This document shows positions 10,881 through 38,826 of a stretch of 64,000 nt of DNA, in pieces. Position 1 is the stretch's first letter; every line of letters starts with the position of its first letter. A program made the translations under genes and the position numbers. This DNA is from Lepidostoma basale (taxonomy: Eukaryota; Arthropoda; Insecta; Trichoptera; Lepidostomatidae): positions 1-64,000 of the forward strand of contig JAHDVF020000255.1 of assembly GCA_022606425.2 (NCBI GenBank), in the 5' to 3' direction. The notes beneath the pieces were generated by a model that saw only the letters and a program-made list of their open reading frames with translations, did not search any database and had not been told where the DNA came from.

Positions 10881-11102
10881 ATTGTAACCTAATATCCCCT
10901 CCAAATCAAACAAAAATGGAAAGTACTCCAAAATGTGATGTAAAGGAAAGGAGAAACATGAATTTCCAAACGTAAAAATTGTTTATGCCTAAATGGAACA
11001 TTGGCATAACTTTCTCCATCTTACAACGATTGAGTTTGATGTAAAGAAATGATATCAAACAATAATGGCCAAGAAGGCCTTGAAAATGTTTCTTTTATAT
11101 TA

Positions 11103-12384
11103 GGTCTAGTAAAAAGAAATCCATTATTTTTGTATGAAATTGAAGTCTTTATTTACCATAGTTAGAATAATCCAATTTAGGTCAAATATGCACCGTTTTG
11201 TTCGATAACTTGTTGCCATTTTGAAGATAATTTCATTATGCCTCTCTCGTAGAAACTCTTGTCCCTATTGGCAAAAAACTGAGACAGTCGATTTTCACAA
11301 GCTTCTCTTGATGTCAATTTTTCACCAGCCAAATCATTCGCCATAGACAGGAACAGGTGGTAATCACTTTGTGCGAGGCTCGGACTATATGGTGGATGCA
11401 TAAAAACCTCCAAACCAAGCTCTCGGAGCTTCTGTCGAGTCACTATCGATGTGTGAGGCCTGGCGTTGTCCTGATGAAACACAATTCCTCTCCTGTTGGC
11501 CAAAGCTGGGCGCTTCTGGTCGATTGCTTCCTTCAGACGGTCCAATTGCTGACAGTACAGGTCCGAATTAAGAATTTGGCCGTAGGGGAGCAGCTCATGG
11601 TGGATGATTCCCTGCCAATCTCACCAAACACACAGCAAAACCTTCCTGGCCGTCAATCCTGGCTTGGCCACCGTTTGTGCCGGCTCACTGCCCTTCGACC
11701 ACGACTGTTTTCGCTTGACGTTGTCGTAAGTGACCCACTTTTCATCACCAGTTATCACCCGCTTCAGAAATGGGTCGATTTTGTTGCGATTCAGCAGTGA
11801 TTCGCAGATGGAAACTCGGTCCATGAGGTTTTTTTTCGTTAACTCGTGCGGCACCCATGCATCGGGCTTCTTTGTGTATCCGGCCTATTTCAAGTGGTTC
11901 CAAACAGTTTTTTGTGCAATGTTTAGCTCCTGGGCAATCGAAACGGTGCTTACATGACGGTCAGACTCGACGATTTCCATTATTTTATCGACATTTTCGA
12001 CAATTGGCCTTCCGCAACGTGGTGCATCTTTGACATTAAAATTACCAGAACGAAATCGACGAAACCAAAAATGTGCGTGATTGGCTGTTACAGTATCAGG
12101 ACCATAAACACTATTTACATTTTCAGCTGCCTGACTTGCGTTTTCACCTTTATCGAAGAGAAATTGTAGAATATAGCGTATTTTCTCTTTGCTGGTGTCC
12201 ATCTTCGACACGAGCTCAAACACTACTGAGTCAAGCAATCACAAATCTGTTTCGGAAGATTTTTTAGTACGAAATCTCATCTTTCTAACGCCATCTAGCG
12301 TAATCCAATCGCACTTATATAACGTGAGATACAGATTACTACAGCCATCTATTGCAAAAATAATGGATTTCTTTTTACTAGACC
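11103..12384 (-). mobile_element. Complete mariner element with 30-bp perfect TIRs
   Basis: 1282 bp, flanked by TA on both sides (11101-11102 and 12385-12386). The terminal 30 bp at each end are perfect inverted copies beginning GGTCTAGTAAAAAGAAATCC. Length and ends fit mariner (Tc1/mariner, IS630). The transposase inside is inactivated by two stops only, so insertion was fairly recent. Confidence 0.95.
11177..12238 (-). pseudogene. mariner transposase with two in-frame stops
   Basis: One continuous frame of 354 codons, broken only by TAG at 11887-11885 (in HLK[stop]AGYTKK, where relatives have Lys) and TGA at 11623-11621 (in LLCVW[stop]DWQG, where relatives have Trp). The HTH region (KIRYILQFLFDKGENASQAA) and a D,D34D core are present: TGDEKWVTYD, HQDNARPH, and 34 residues on SLAQSDYHLF (usual SPDLAPSDYH). 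ATG at 12238 gives the longest frame; the usual start may be the Met of MDTSKEKIRY. Confidence 0.93.
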
Positions 12385-12803
12385 TATTATTAAAACTAAC
12401 ATTTGTATGTATTGTCTGAGACAATTGATTGCTAAAATATACAATATGTGGCAGCCTGTATCCTTTATTTTCTTTCAAATTGGAGAATAAACATAACTGT
12501 AAGCAATCCACACACATCTACTCGTATAGCAAATAGTACTTCCAGTACTAGTGTGATTCTACATCATCATTTTTAAAACCAGATTTTATTAAAACACTTA
12601 TTCTTTTTGATCCGAATTAGGACTTTTGCAGATTGAAAATTATCTTGCAATTAAAATCTACTTTATCAATTATTAAAATAAATGTTTTTTATATGTTTTT
12701 CTCTCACATCTTTATATAAAAATAACCGATAATATCAACCTTACAAAAATGTGTATTTTTTTGCTTATAAAATATATTACTAAAAAGAACAAATTCATGA
12801 TTT

Positions 12804-13142
12804 AATTGTATCTCAATAGAGACGAAGATGCAAATTGGAAACTGAATATGGTTGATCAAGGTGTTTACAGGACTTATGACCTGTCATTGGTTGGGTTAAG
12901 CGCACGCTTTATGTAATTACAACATTCCCCATTCCACCTTTTCTTTATGACCATGTATGACAAATTTTTGGAAGTTGTATATATGTTACAAATCTATGCC
13001 AGGTTTCACATGTCAATTTCAATGTGCCATCTATGAAGATTTTGATACATATGTTAATCTTTTTAAGATTACTCTATATATAATCTACATACTAACGCCA
13101 TCTATGTAGATTTATGTTTATTAAGCATTAAGAACAAATTGT
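12804..13142 (+). repeat. MITE family M, one-armed copy
   Basis: Begins TTTAATTGTATCTCAATAGA, then GACGAAGATGCAAATTGGAA and GGTTGGGTTAAGCGCACGC. The same arm occurs at 36919 (two-armed), 51613 and 56030. The right half is not an inverted arm here. Confidence 0.8.
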
Positions 13143-13436
13143 TGGTATTTAGTTCCTGCACCTGCCCAGGCGTGCTATCTTTTGTCAGTAATTTTTAATT
13201 CTAAATTCAAATTCTATTCATTTGTCTATTTTGACATAAATGGCGGGAATTTTGATTTGAAATGGCAAATATTAAAATGGTTTATGTTAAAATGATATTT
13301 GTATTTAGCAATTAAAGTACACCTTGTATTTATAATAAGTGTAGCTAAGATATATTGCATGTTTAATTATCACATCTCATTTCCCTTGGTTTAATTGATA
13401 TAGAATTAGCTAATAACAGGATGGCCAAATTAGACA

Positions 13437-13640
13437 AGGCCTGTGGTCTAGAGATAAAGCTAACATCCTAACCATGAGATAGTCCTTCTGTTTATATGGC
13501 CCGGGTTTCTGTATAATAGAAACTTTTGAATTATTTTGATATAATTCTAAAGTTTCTAGTCTTATCATTTAGTATCATAAAATAGTTTATTGTAATGTCT
13601 GATGCCATTTGAAATCACAATATTATTTAATGTTTATTTC
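13437..13640 (+). repeat. Possible tRNA-derived SINE, second family
   Basis: CTGTGGTCTAGAGATAAAGC (A-box-like) and ATGGCCCGGGTTTCTG (B-box-like) are about 45 bp apart, suggesting a tRNA-derived head. Only loosely similar to 3195 and 9010. Confidence 0.35.
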
Positions 13641-13719
13641 CTGTATTACCGAAGCGGACAATCTATCCAATTAACTACATAAAAAAAACTTATCTGAAAA
13701 TGTTTTTTTGTAGTATATT

Positions 13720-13885
13720 AACTAACTAACGAACTCTCCGAAGGGGTAGGCAGAAAGAATGGACTGCCACACTTAAACCGATGCGGCACTCCATCCTTCT
13801 CTTTTCACCCCCGCGGGAGACGTGTGATGGGTTGCGAACCTCATCGCCACCAATAGGCATCTCCCGCGCACAATTCGATCCTCCA
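13720..13885 (-). mobile_element. RTE family A 3' end fused to a GC-rich 100-bp module
   Basis: The RTE end (ACTAACTAACGAACTC, GGCAGAAAGAATGGACTGCC) is followed by a module (CCCGCGGGAGACG...CACCAATAGGCATCTCCCGC) found again in inverse orientation at 44040-44130, also joined to an RTE end. Confidence 0.6.
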
Positions 13886-14337
13886 TCGTCCGCAAAATAA
13901 ATCTAAAACAAATAATATAAAATACAATTAAAATAAAATAATACAACATATAATGTTCTTATATAATACATAGATATTTTTTTACAGTAATTTGGTGATT
14001 TTTATATGCATATTAAAAATATCACATTTTTTGTTGATAGCAATTATTATTATTATTATTATTTATTTAGTTTCAATCTTAGGCATTGGTTTGCAGCAAA
14101 AACTATTTATATATTTTATTGGTTCTTGGGATGCCCCTTGGGTCTTTTCAATGATGAAGATGATGATGTTGATTTTTATAGCACCATTTTTGTGAGAGAT
14201 TTATTTCAAAGGCGCTCTTCGTCCAGAAAGTTACTTTTAAAGAAGTATTAAGAAATCTTGTGAAAATTCCTTGGTTGTCTTGATTGTGGATACGGTAGGG
14301 CAGCCTGTGTTCAGGTTTGAAAGTGTCAAGAATGTGA

Positions 14338-30488
<16,151 letters not shown>

Positions 30489-30559
30489 TCCCACTCCCGA
30501 CACTCCATTCGATGCTGAACAATACCCTTCCATGCTACAAAAATGTTAACTCCGTTTGA

Positions 30560-30565
30560 AATAAA
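30560..30565 (+). terminator. TMEM184 candidate poly(A) signal
   Basis: AATAAA lies 72 bases after the TMEM184 stop codon and is followed by a T-rich stretch. It is a plausible proximal cleavage signal, though such hexamers are common in AT-rich DNA. Confidence 0.5.
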
Positions 30566-31100
30566 GTATTTATTATATTTAAAAAGGTTTTAACACTTTT
30601 CACACATGAATTAAAAATTAAGTGATAAAAATATTAACTACAGCAGCTAAATTTAAATCTTCTGGTTTATTTAAACATCATTTTTTTAATGTTATACGAA
30701 AGAATGAAAAAAATATACTAAGTAGTGTTCAGTAATCACATGGGAATATTATGAAAATTTTGGTTTAATATATATTATGCATAATGAAAAAAACCTACAT
30801 TAATTTATTAAAAATTGTTTCGTTAACCCATTCAGACAGTTTTTTACTCAATAATTAGCAGTCAGTAGCACTTATTTTTTCAGGAATAAGGCTGAAATAT
30901 AAATTGAATAGTGTATAAATATACAAAGCATAAAATATTTTTTAAAAAATAATAAAACGATACATTTCTTACATTTTGAAAAGGAGTTGGTATAGAAGCC
31001 CAATCACTCATATCTACCACTTGGCTCCAAGAGATGAGTAATTAAACCGCCCTACCTTCAGGTAATTTTCCGAGACACGTGCAAAAAAAGCAGATTTTTA

Positions 31101-31348
31101 TTAACCACTTAATGCTTTTGAACGAGCAGTGTTCGCGCGCGGCGCATGTATCGTATCGCGCCAACCCGAGCACTGCTCGCGCGTTTCGACTTGTTTGTGT
31201 TATATAAGGTAAACTAACAAACAGAGTTCGCCTCTTTTTGGAACTGGACTATTTTTAAATTATATAAATTCTTTAATTAAAAAATAAAATCACCTGATAT
31301 TTCTGATTCTATTGTCGTAAAAAAAAAAACCGAGCATTAAGTGGTTAA
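31101..31348. mobile_element. 248-bp TTAA-flanked MITE
   Basis: Ends TTAACCACTTAATGCT (31101-31116) and its inverse (31333-31348). The interior has a GC-rich hairpin around GAGCAGTGTTCGCGCG and GAGCACTGCTCGCGCG. TTAA borders point to piggyBac-type mobilisation. Confidence 0.78.
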
Positions 31349-31377
31349 TTAAATTTAATTATATATTACTTTTATTT

Positions 31378-31412
31378 TTTTAAATTACGAAACGTTGACG
31401 TTTCGTAATTTA
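31378..31412. repeat. Perfect short palindrome
   Basis: AAATTACGAAACGTTGACGT and onward reads the same on both strands over about 30 bp; a second small inverted pair (CGTACGTGATA / TATCACGTACG) lies at 31560-31615. Confidence 0.6.
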
Positions 31413-31629
31413 AAAAACGTCTTTGAAGACTCGACTGCACACTTCGCCTGCCCCTTGTAAAACTATCATACTTGTAAAGACTTGTACACAAGTGTTGTTG
31501 GCACACGCGCGTATCCCTAACAGTTTGTACATTTTAGGTACATTACTTTTTCTCAAGCGCGTACGTGATACGGGATAGCGCAGAATGGTAGTCAAAGTGA
31601 ACATATCACGTACGTTCAAATTGAATAAT

Positions 31630-32205
31630 CTATAATCTTCTTCTTCTTCTTCTCATCGCTACATCCCGGTGTGGGATTTGGCCTCCTCTACTGGCTCCTG
31701 TCCCCGGCCACTACTTTCCGCTCTCTAGATCAGGGGTCTCCAAACTTTCCAGTCTAAGTGCTATACTGATTAATCCAGTTAGTTTCAAGGGCCAAAACCG
31801 TTTTAATTTTCCTGTCATTATCTATAATTTCTAGACTAGTCGCTGAGTACACGCCCTGAGCAAGCATACAATTGCTAAATTCGCTAATTTAATTACTATT
31901 GTGTTTTACTGTATTGTCACGACTGCGACACTTGATGACATTTTCTGCGTATTATACGTGTCATTTAGCTTAACCTAGCAAGAAAATAAAACCGAGTTAC
32001 TATCGTTGTTTTTTATCCAACTTATTACAGTAACAATAAGCCTTTAGCTGTCACGGGCTAGATTGATGACACTGACGGGCCAAATTTTGTCCGCAGGTCG
32101 TAGTTTGGAGACCGCTGCTCTAGATCTTTCCAATTTCTCCCAGTCCCCTTTAACGCAGTCCGCTCATCTCTTTCATGGTCTCTAATTATCTATGATAGTG
32201 TAGTA
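31630..32205 (-). mobile_element. RTE-like LINE 3' fragment split by a hAT MITE
   Basis: CTTCTTCTTCTTCTCATCGC, CATCCCGGTGTGGG...CCTCTACTGGCTCCTG resumes after 32125 as CTTTCCAATTTCTCCCAGTC. Similar end at 20530. Confidence 0.65.
31731..32117. mobile_element. hAT-type MITE with 8-bp target duplication
   Basis: 387 bp; ends CAGGGGTCTCCAAACT and inverted CAGCGGTCTCCAAACT (15 of 16 identical), flanked by CTCTAGAT at 31723-31730 and 32118-32125. This is the classic hAT terminus and target-site size. No transposase. Confidence 0.93.
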
Positions 32206-32432
32206 TATTTTGAAACATTCGAGAACAAGAGACAATTCACGCTCTAATGTCGTTTCACTTCTTTTTTATTTTGTACATAATATACGGGGCTTTGTAGAGT
32301 GCAATTGTTTGTAAGTCGGTGCGATGTGTTTAACAAAATGGCCATATTTTTTGCGTTGAACCGTGGTAGTATTTCTGATGTACTCGACCTGCCTCACACT
32401 GGCAGACTCGTTATTCCGTCTGAATGGGTTAA

Positions 32433-35400
32433 TTATGTTGTGGCTTCAAATAAAAAAAAACAGCATTTTTGATGTTCCAAAAAAAGACAGTAGTTTTAAA
32501 ACTTTTAATATTTCTGACCTGCATTTGTCTTCTAAAAAAAATGGACACTTAAAATCTCCTAACACTATTTGAAGAACTCGGTGTTAGAAGGTAAATTAAT
32601 AAACAATTCTTATTTTCAGTTAAAGAGCTTCTGCATAGAAATCATTAAATACAATTATAATAACACACTTTCAAATGTATTGAGTCAAAAATGGTTTCAA
32701 AGAGTTTACGAGTATATCAAAATGAGTATTTGAGAACTCACCTTGACATGTAGATTTATTTTTCACTTTAAATAAATATGTAACACAAATTTGTTGCATT
32801 GCAATTCTTAGTTAAGATAAAAAAATTTAATAAATTACGTGAAGTGAATTTTTTTAGAGTAACATCATTTTAAACTAATTTAATCGGTGAAACTTCAGGA
32901 GTCCATAAGTATTAAATATATTTCTTGCAACATTAATGAGTGTAGCTAATATTGTGTGACAGATCAGACAAAGTATGAAGGCAAAGAGGCGTGTTAAGTT
33001 AAAAGTTGATTTCAAATGAGCATGATTATGTTTTTATAGTGTAAAAGTGTATGAAGGATATAATGACAGGTGCAAATTTTAATTTAGAATATTTTTATGT
33101 GATGTGGCGCCTATCTTAATGTGAATATAGAAATGTTGGGAATGTGCAATGGTATTTATACCGGTATATTATGTATGATTGTTATCTTGTTAAGATCTTA
33201 TTGGAATTAAATGGGTGGTACAAATTATTTTATTAACACATATAGATTATTATTTATTTCACTGGTATGGTTATTTCATTTGAAGGATAAAAATCTACCT
33301 ATGTAAACGATTTAGATTTATAACTTATTTTGTTTCATAATTTGAATTGTTTTTTAAAAGAGATAATTTTTGTGAATCAAAACACTAACTCCACATGTTT
33401 TGAATGTATTATACCTTCATCAACTTATAATTAAAAAAGTTTATATCGTTAGTTACCCTTTGGCGAAGGTGTCTTAGAAATATGTTGATAAATAAATTGG
33501 TTTATGTTTGTCACTTATTAACATTTATCATTTATCATTAGGAAAACATGTGTTTTCTCATAAGGCAGTGAAATACTTCACATTACTGGATAAAATGTCA
33601 CTCCCCTAAAATATAAAACAATCAGAAAATGTATGTTAATAGTGTTTTGATTCATTAAAATTAATATAATTTGTAAAAAAAATTTGGCTAATTTAGGTTG
33701 CTTATATCACCAAATGCCGAATGAAAAATTTAAACAGACCAATGCCTCATTCCACTTTCGATATAAGCAGTGAGTATAAAAGTTATAAATGCTTACCTTT
33801 AAATTACAGTATACAAATTTTTAATTTTGGCTAAAAAATACAAATTAACGATTTGTCACTTTTTATCAAAACAAATTATTTGTTGCAAACGAAAATGTCT
33901 CCAGTATTCTGGATTCAAATAATCTTATTCAACATCTGTTTTGAAGATGGGAAGGAAAAGTATTTCTGTATTTAATATTTATATTTATTTATTTAATTTA
34001 TTATTGAGTAGGTTTAGTTTTCCATTTAAAAGATTTGAATTCCGTTGCAAAGCGCAAAACCAATTTTCTTGCAAATTTTACGTTTTTACATATAATAGAA
34101 TTAAGAAATACTTTATTGAATGTTCCAGAAGAAGTAGTCGTAAACTAAGTAATAATATTTCAGCCTTGTGTATTAGTATATATAAACAAAATTTTATTAC
34201 CGAAAACCACCTAACAAATAATATATAAATACATAGACGTAATTATTTTGTTAGCCACACAAACATTGTCTAGTCTCGATTCCGTTGGGTATTACAATTA
34301 ATATAATAAATGTCTATAATGTAATGTATTATGTTTGTAAAAATATCATATTTTTGTATATATTTCTTATTTATTGTAAAGTAATTATAACTATGATGGT
34401 GTATTTATAATCTATCTTGACAGCTTTCAACTGAACAAGCCATTTCACATCAACTATTTTGTTCATATAGAATCCGGAACTTAATTAGCTACGCACTGCA
34501 TTAGAGATATTCAACTATATATCAACACTTTAAAAATCTAAGATATCTGTTATAAACAATTCATTTTTTTTAATTCTCACAAACCGAAGAGACGTGTCTT
34601 GGACCGTAAAAGAACATTACAAATTGAGAAGGTGCTTCAAACAATATTCATGATTGAAATCCCCGTATAAGATTTATTTATTATAGTATATGTAGATAAA
34701 AATTAATGTGAATTATGGAGAAGATTTCAATTGAAAGTTGTCGACTAAAAAGAGTAAAGTTTCTGGAAATATAGTTTTAAAGTAAAAATTAGAGATGGGA
34801 TGTCGCGTGGAGTCAGGCGAGTATACTGACTGTTGGACATACAGACTGAGGAGGAAACAATTGTAAATTGTATAACAAATGGCAAGTATATTAATATTTC
34901 TAATGGGAACTAACAATGCTTTAGGCTTCTCCGGGTGGGTGGCGTCCTTGCTGGGCAGAAGGATTGACATCAGAAACATTTCATACACTGACTTAGTGTA
35001 ACTTCAAATCATTACTGTTATGTACTAGTGAGTACGGATCTTCAGATCGGATTACCATTTAATAGGTGGTTAAAGAAGAAGGGGAATATTGAGATATAAT
35101 ATCAATTTAAATAGTACTCGGAGGTGTAAAATAAGAAAGGTTTCCAAGTGAGAAGGAAAACAACATAGGCCCAAATACTTTGTACGAAAATGTGTATTTA
35201 AAAAGTTAAATTACCTGAGTAATTAAAACCTTAGAAACTAATTATATAATATATAGATTTTAAAAACGTTTGCACCTGAGAGCATTTGATGACATACGAT
35301 TTGATTCGTTCGTAAAACTTCAATTATTCTTTTGCCGTTAAATCCAGTATTTTTGTAAAAAAAAAGGCTTTCCAAAGGAGTTTTATGATCAAATGGAATT

Positions 35401-36179
35401 GTAAATCTTTGGGGATTATTAATATAATAATTGTCGTGCTTGAGCGGTGTTCTGCCGCTTTAAAGTAAACAGAAGTTGTGGAGGCTTGGCGAGCAGCCGG
35501 GGAATGTAGTTGCGAGTCCATATTTCACCTCTTTAATGATAACTTTGTCCGTTTGCACCGTGTGCATATTGTCAATTCCATCTAAAGCATGTCTAGAATA
35601 AGCTATATTATAAACTTGAAATAGCTGAAGATAAGCATAACCTAAATAAATAATAATTGACCTACTAATGTCTATGGTCACCGACTAGTTTGTTTGGAAC
35701 CGTGTTTGTCTCAATCCTAGTGATTTTATTTCTGTAGATAAAGTGTCTAAAGAATATATTCCAACCTATTTATTGTTTCCCTGAGGATTTATTATTATTA
35801 TTATTATTATACATACTTAATAAGTCAGTTGAAATTGTATTATGCTACTAATTTTTTAATAAAAGAAATGAAAACAGTTATTTTCTAGTTTTACTACTAT
35901 TGTTTCTTCATTAGTCATCCCAAAGATTGAAAATTAATTAGATTGCAAGACTAAAATTATTATAAAAGACATTTAACCTTCCCTTTAAGCAGCGGAAGTT
36001 AAAAACTGTAACGGAAACCCCGTACCAGAGACACATATTGACTGTCAGTGAAAGCTTTTAGGAAGATGACTGTAACTTTGATAATATCGGTAAATTGTAA
36101 TATTTTAATATTTCTTTAGCATCCCAATAGATGTCCCTATGTGTTCTAATTTATAAATCATTCCAATTGGATTTAATGT
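32433..36179. other. Intergenic AT-rich stretch
   Basis: About 3.7 kb between TMEM184 and UTP4. Apart from a decayed family B foldback (33360-33500) and a family A piece (33590-33650), I see no gene or known element. Open frames of 60-95 codons here (33941, 34713, 35324) are low-complexity and unlike known proteins. Confidence 0.5.
35788..35812. repeat. (ATT)n microsatellite
   Basis: A pure TTATTATTATTATTATTA run, unlinked to a visible retroelement end. Confidence 0.7.
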
Positions 36180-36765
36180 TGAGAGGATTTGTGGCACTGC
36201 ACTGAAGATGTTGGGCTTCATCGTCCGGACCGGCAGAGTTTTCAGGGATCCCAATGTGCTCAGAGTCCTATACAACGCATTGGTTCGGAGCAGACTCGAA
36301 AGTGGTTCTGTGATATGGAGTCCTCACGAGGCGAGATATTCCGTTATGCTGGAGAGGGTTCAGAAAAAATTTCTGAGGTATCTCTACATGAGAGAGTATG
36401 GTAGCTATCCTTGGCTCTATCCCACGGCATTTCTTTTGGGAATGCTCGGAACCAATTCTCTACAGCTTCGAAGAGATGGGCATCTAATTACCCATTTCTT
36501 TAGATTAATTAGGGGATACTTCGAGAACTCGGCCGTACTGGAGGGTGTTCGGCTTTTTGTCCCCGATAGATATCTCCGACAGCGACAGCACAGATTGTTT
36601 TACCTACCGACCGCCAGAACCAATCTGCCTCTGGTGACACCGGTGGGAAGAGCAATTAGTCTGCTGAACGCGGTCTCCTCGGAGATCGGCGTCTTTCATG
36701 TTAGTGAAAGTACGTTCAGAAGGCAAATACTCTTAATTCTGGAGAGTATCCTGTCTTCCTAATGT
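36180..36765 (+). mobile_element. Jockey-clade LINE RT C-terminus, 184-codon open frame
   Basis: Frame 36208-36762 reads MLGFIVRTGRVFRDPNVLRV, LYNALVRSRLESGSVIWSPH, MLERVQKKFLRYLYMREYGS, YLRQRQHRLFYLPTARTNLP, LVTPVGRAISLLNAVSSEIG. Intact for its length; the RT palm is missing. An inverted homologous copy lies at 37505-38255. Confidence 0.9.
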
Positions 36766-36918
36766 TGAACCATCTCTTATGCGTTTCTGGTAGTATACTA
36801 TATATAATATATTATTTTACCTGTTTTTCAAATCAAATCCAATCAAATATTTGTGAAATGTATACTTATATCTGTATACGAATCCTGGATTTTCACCTGT
36901 GGGTGGTTAATTTAAATT

Positions 36919-37508
36919 TTTTAATTATATCTCAATAGAGACGAAGAAACAAACTGGAAACTGACTATGGATGATCAAGGTGTTTACAGGACTTATGACC
37001 TGTCATTGGTTGGGTTAAGCGCACGCTTTATGTAATTACAACATTCCCCATTCCACCATTGTTATGATCATGTATGATTATGATCATGTATGATCATTCC
37101 ACCATTGTTATGATCAGGCGAATTCTAACAGAGCGATAGGAGGCGGTAGCCTCTTCGCATTGTGTTAATAAAGTAGTTTGCTAAAATGCTAAAACAATCA
37201 TTCTTCATAGATGGCGTTAGTGGATGGATTGTATAGATTAATCTAAAAAATTAATTAGTACAATCAAATCTACATAGATGGCTAACTGGAACTGCCACGT
37301 GAAAATAAGTATGGATTTGGAGTATATATACAACTTCCAAAAAATGTATCATACATGATCATAACAATGGTGGAATGGGGAATGTTGTAATTACATAAAG
37401 CGTACGCTTAACCCAACCAATGACAGGTCATAAGTCCTGTAAACACCTTGATCATCCATAGTCAGTTTCCAGTTTGTTTCTTCGTCTCTATTGAGATATA
37501 ATTAAAAA
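36919..37508. mobile_element. MITE family M, complete two-armed copy
   Basis: About 150-bp arms in inverse orientation: TTTAATTATATCTCAATAGA...GGAATGTTGTAATTACATAA...GAGATATAATTAAA. The core includes GGATTGTATAGATTAATC and CATAGATGGC motifs. One-armed relatives at 12804, 51613 and 56030. Confidence 0.87.
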
Positions 37509-38255
37509 TTCAAATCAAATCAGTTTATTTTCTCAAAAGACATTACAAACATTTTTATAGTTTAAGGCATCTATTGAGAACAGGTAAAACATAAGGAATA
37601 TATAATACCAGGAACGCATGAGAGATGGTTCGACATTAGGAATACAAAATACTCTCCAAAGTCAAGAGTATTTGTCTTCTGAATGTACTTTCACGAATAT
37701 GAAAGACATCGATCTCCGAAGCGATCATGTTCAGCAGTTTGATTGCTCTCCCCACGGGCATCACCAGAGGCAGGTTGGTTATGCATGCTGGGAGATAAAA
37801 CAGTCTGTGCTGACGCTGTCGAAGATAGCCATCCGGAACATAAAGATGGATAGCCTCCAAGATGACGGAGTTCTCAAAGAATCCCCTGATAAGTCTGAAG
37901 AAATGGGTAAGTGTGCACCCATCCTTTCTTATCTATAAACTATTGGTCCCCAGCATGCCCAAGAGGAATGCAGTGGGATAAAGCCACGGATAGCTACCAA
38001 ACTCCCTCATGTAGAGATATCTCAGAAATCTTTTCTGAACCCTCTCTAACATGAGCGAGTATCTCGCCTAGTGGGGACTCCATATCACCGAGCCACACTC
38101 GAGCCGGCTCCGGACCAATGAATTGTACAAAATTCGCAAAACATAGGGATTCTTGAAAACTCTACCAGTTCGGAGAATAAATCCCAACATTTTCAGTGCA
38201 ACTCCAGATATTCTCTCGATGTGAGCATGGAAAGTCAGCCTACTTACAGCCTGTT
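37505..38255 (-). mobile_element. Jockey-clade LINE, inverted partner copy
   Basis: Minus strand matches 36180-36765 with frameshifts (YLRQRQHRLFYLPACITNLP, LVMPVGRAIKLLNMIASEID, VFHIRESTFRRQILLTLESI) and continues to the CAAATCAAATCAGTTTATTT tail. A plus-strand tail (AAATAAACTGATTTGATTTG) at 38256-38320 belongs to another copy. Confidence 0.88.
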
Positions 38256-38519
38256 CTCAATAGATGCCTTAAAAATAATTTTTGTAATGTCTGTTGATGA
38301 AATAAACTGATTTGATTTGATTAATATTGGCTTGCGACAAACTCAAAGGAGAGGGCGTTTACATGCTCATTTTGTATGGCTAGCCTGGGGAGTACTGAAT
38401 CGGCAACGAACCGGTTAAACAGAACCTTAATGAGTGAAATACATAGAACTTACCCTTAGTACATACCACTAATAAAACATCTTTTTAGAAAAAATAAAAC
38501 AATAATATTAAAACAATTT

Positions 38520-38525
38520 TTTATT
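38520..38525 (-). terminator. UTP4 candidate poly(A) signal
   Basis: AATAAA on the minus strand about 185 bases after the UTP4 stop. Plausible, but hexamers are frequent in this AT-rich DNA. Confidence 0.35.
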
Positions 38526-38706
38526 AAAAAAAATTATCTCTTTATATACAACACCACCTGAAACAAATAAAAAGTATTAGTTAGATAATTAATATTGATG
38601 AGAACATTATTTTTGTAACAATTAATACCTTTGTTAGATGTTCTAGTAGTAAGAAGCAAATAGAAATTAAATTACTGAAAAAAATTCTCACTTTTCAAAT
38701 AATTCT

Positions 38707-38826
38707 TCACATTGCCCCAAATCTATTTTTAACATAAGCTGGGGGGAGTTTCTCTATGAAGGAGTCTGGCTCTACCACAACCAGCGCCACTTCATCTTCA
38801 CTTATCCATTTTGCTGCCACCAAATG
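38707..38826 (-). CDS. UTP4: UTP4 terminal exon 11
   Basis: Reads HLVAAKWISEDEVALVVVEP, DSFIEKLPPAYVKNRFGAM and TGA at 38709-38707. It matches the conserved UTP4 tail (L..VAVE.P.......LPP..K.+FG). Confidence 0.93.
   Translation of the reverse strand, partial: HLVAAKWISEDEVALVVVEPDSFIEKLPPAYVKNRFGAM

Larger units (their letters stand above)
30823..32432. mobile_element. piggyBac-like TTAA element shell, with nested insertions
   Basis: Left end TTAACCCATTCAGACAG (30823-30839), right end inverted CGTCTGAATGGGTTAA (32417-32432). About 1.6 kb with no recognisable transposase. Contains a smaller TTAA MITE (31101), a LINE fragment and a hAT MITE (31731) inside that LINE. One similar left end occurs at 5083. 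Confidence 0.7.

Noticed and set aside
33941..34228. 95-codon open frame between TMEM184 and UTP4
   Set aside because: Composition is Lys/Asn/Phe/Ile-rich as in non-coding AT-rich DNA; no motif or homologous block recognised.
37080..37110. ATGATCATGTATGAT microsatellite-like region as a separate feature
   Set aside because: It is the inner edge of the two-armed MITE and its mirror at 37350, not an independent repeat.
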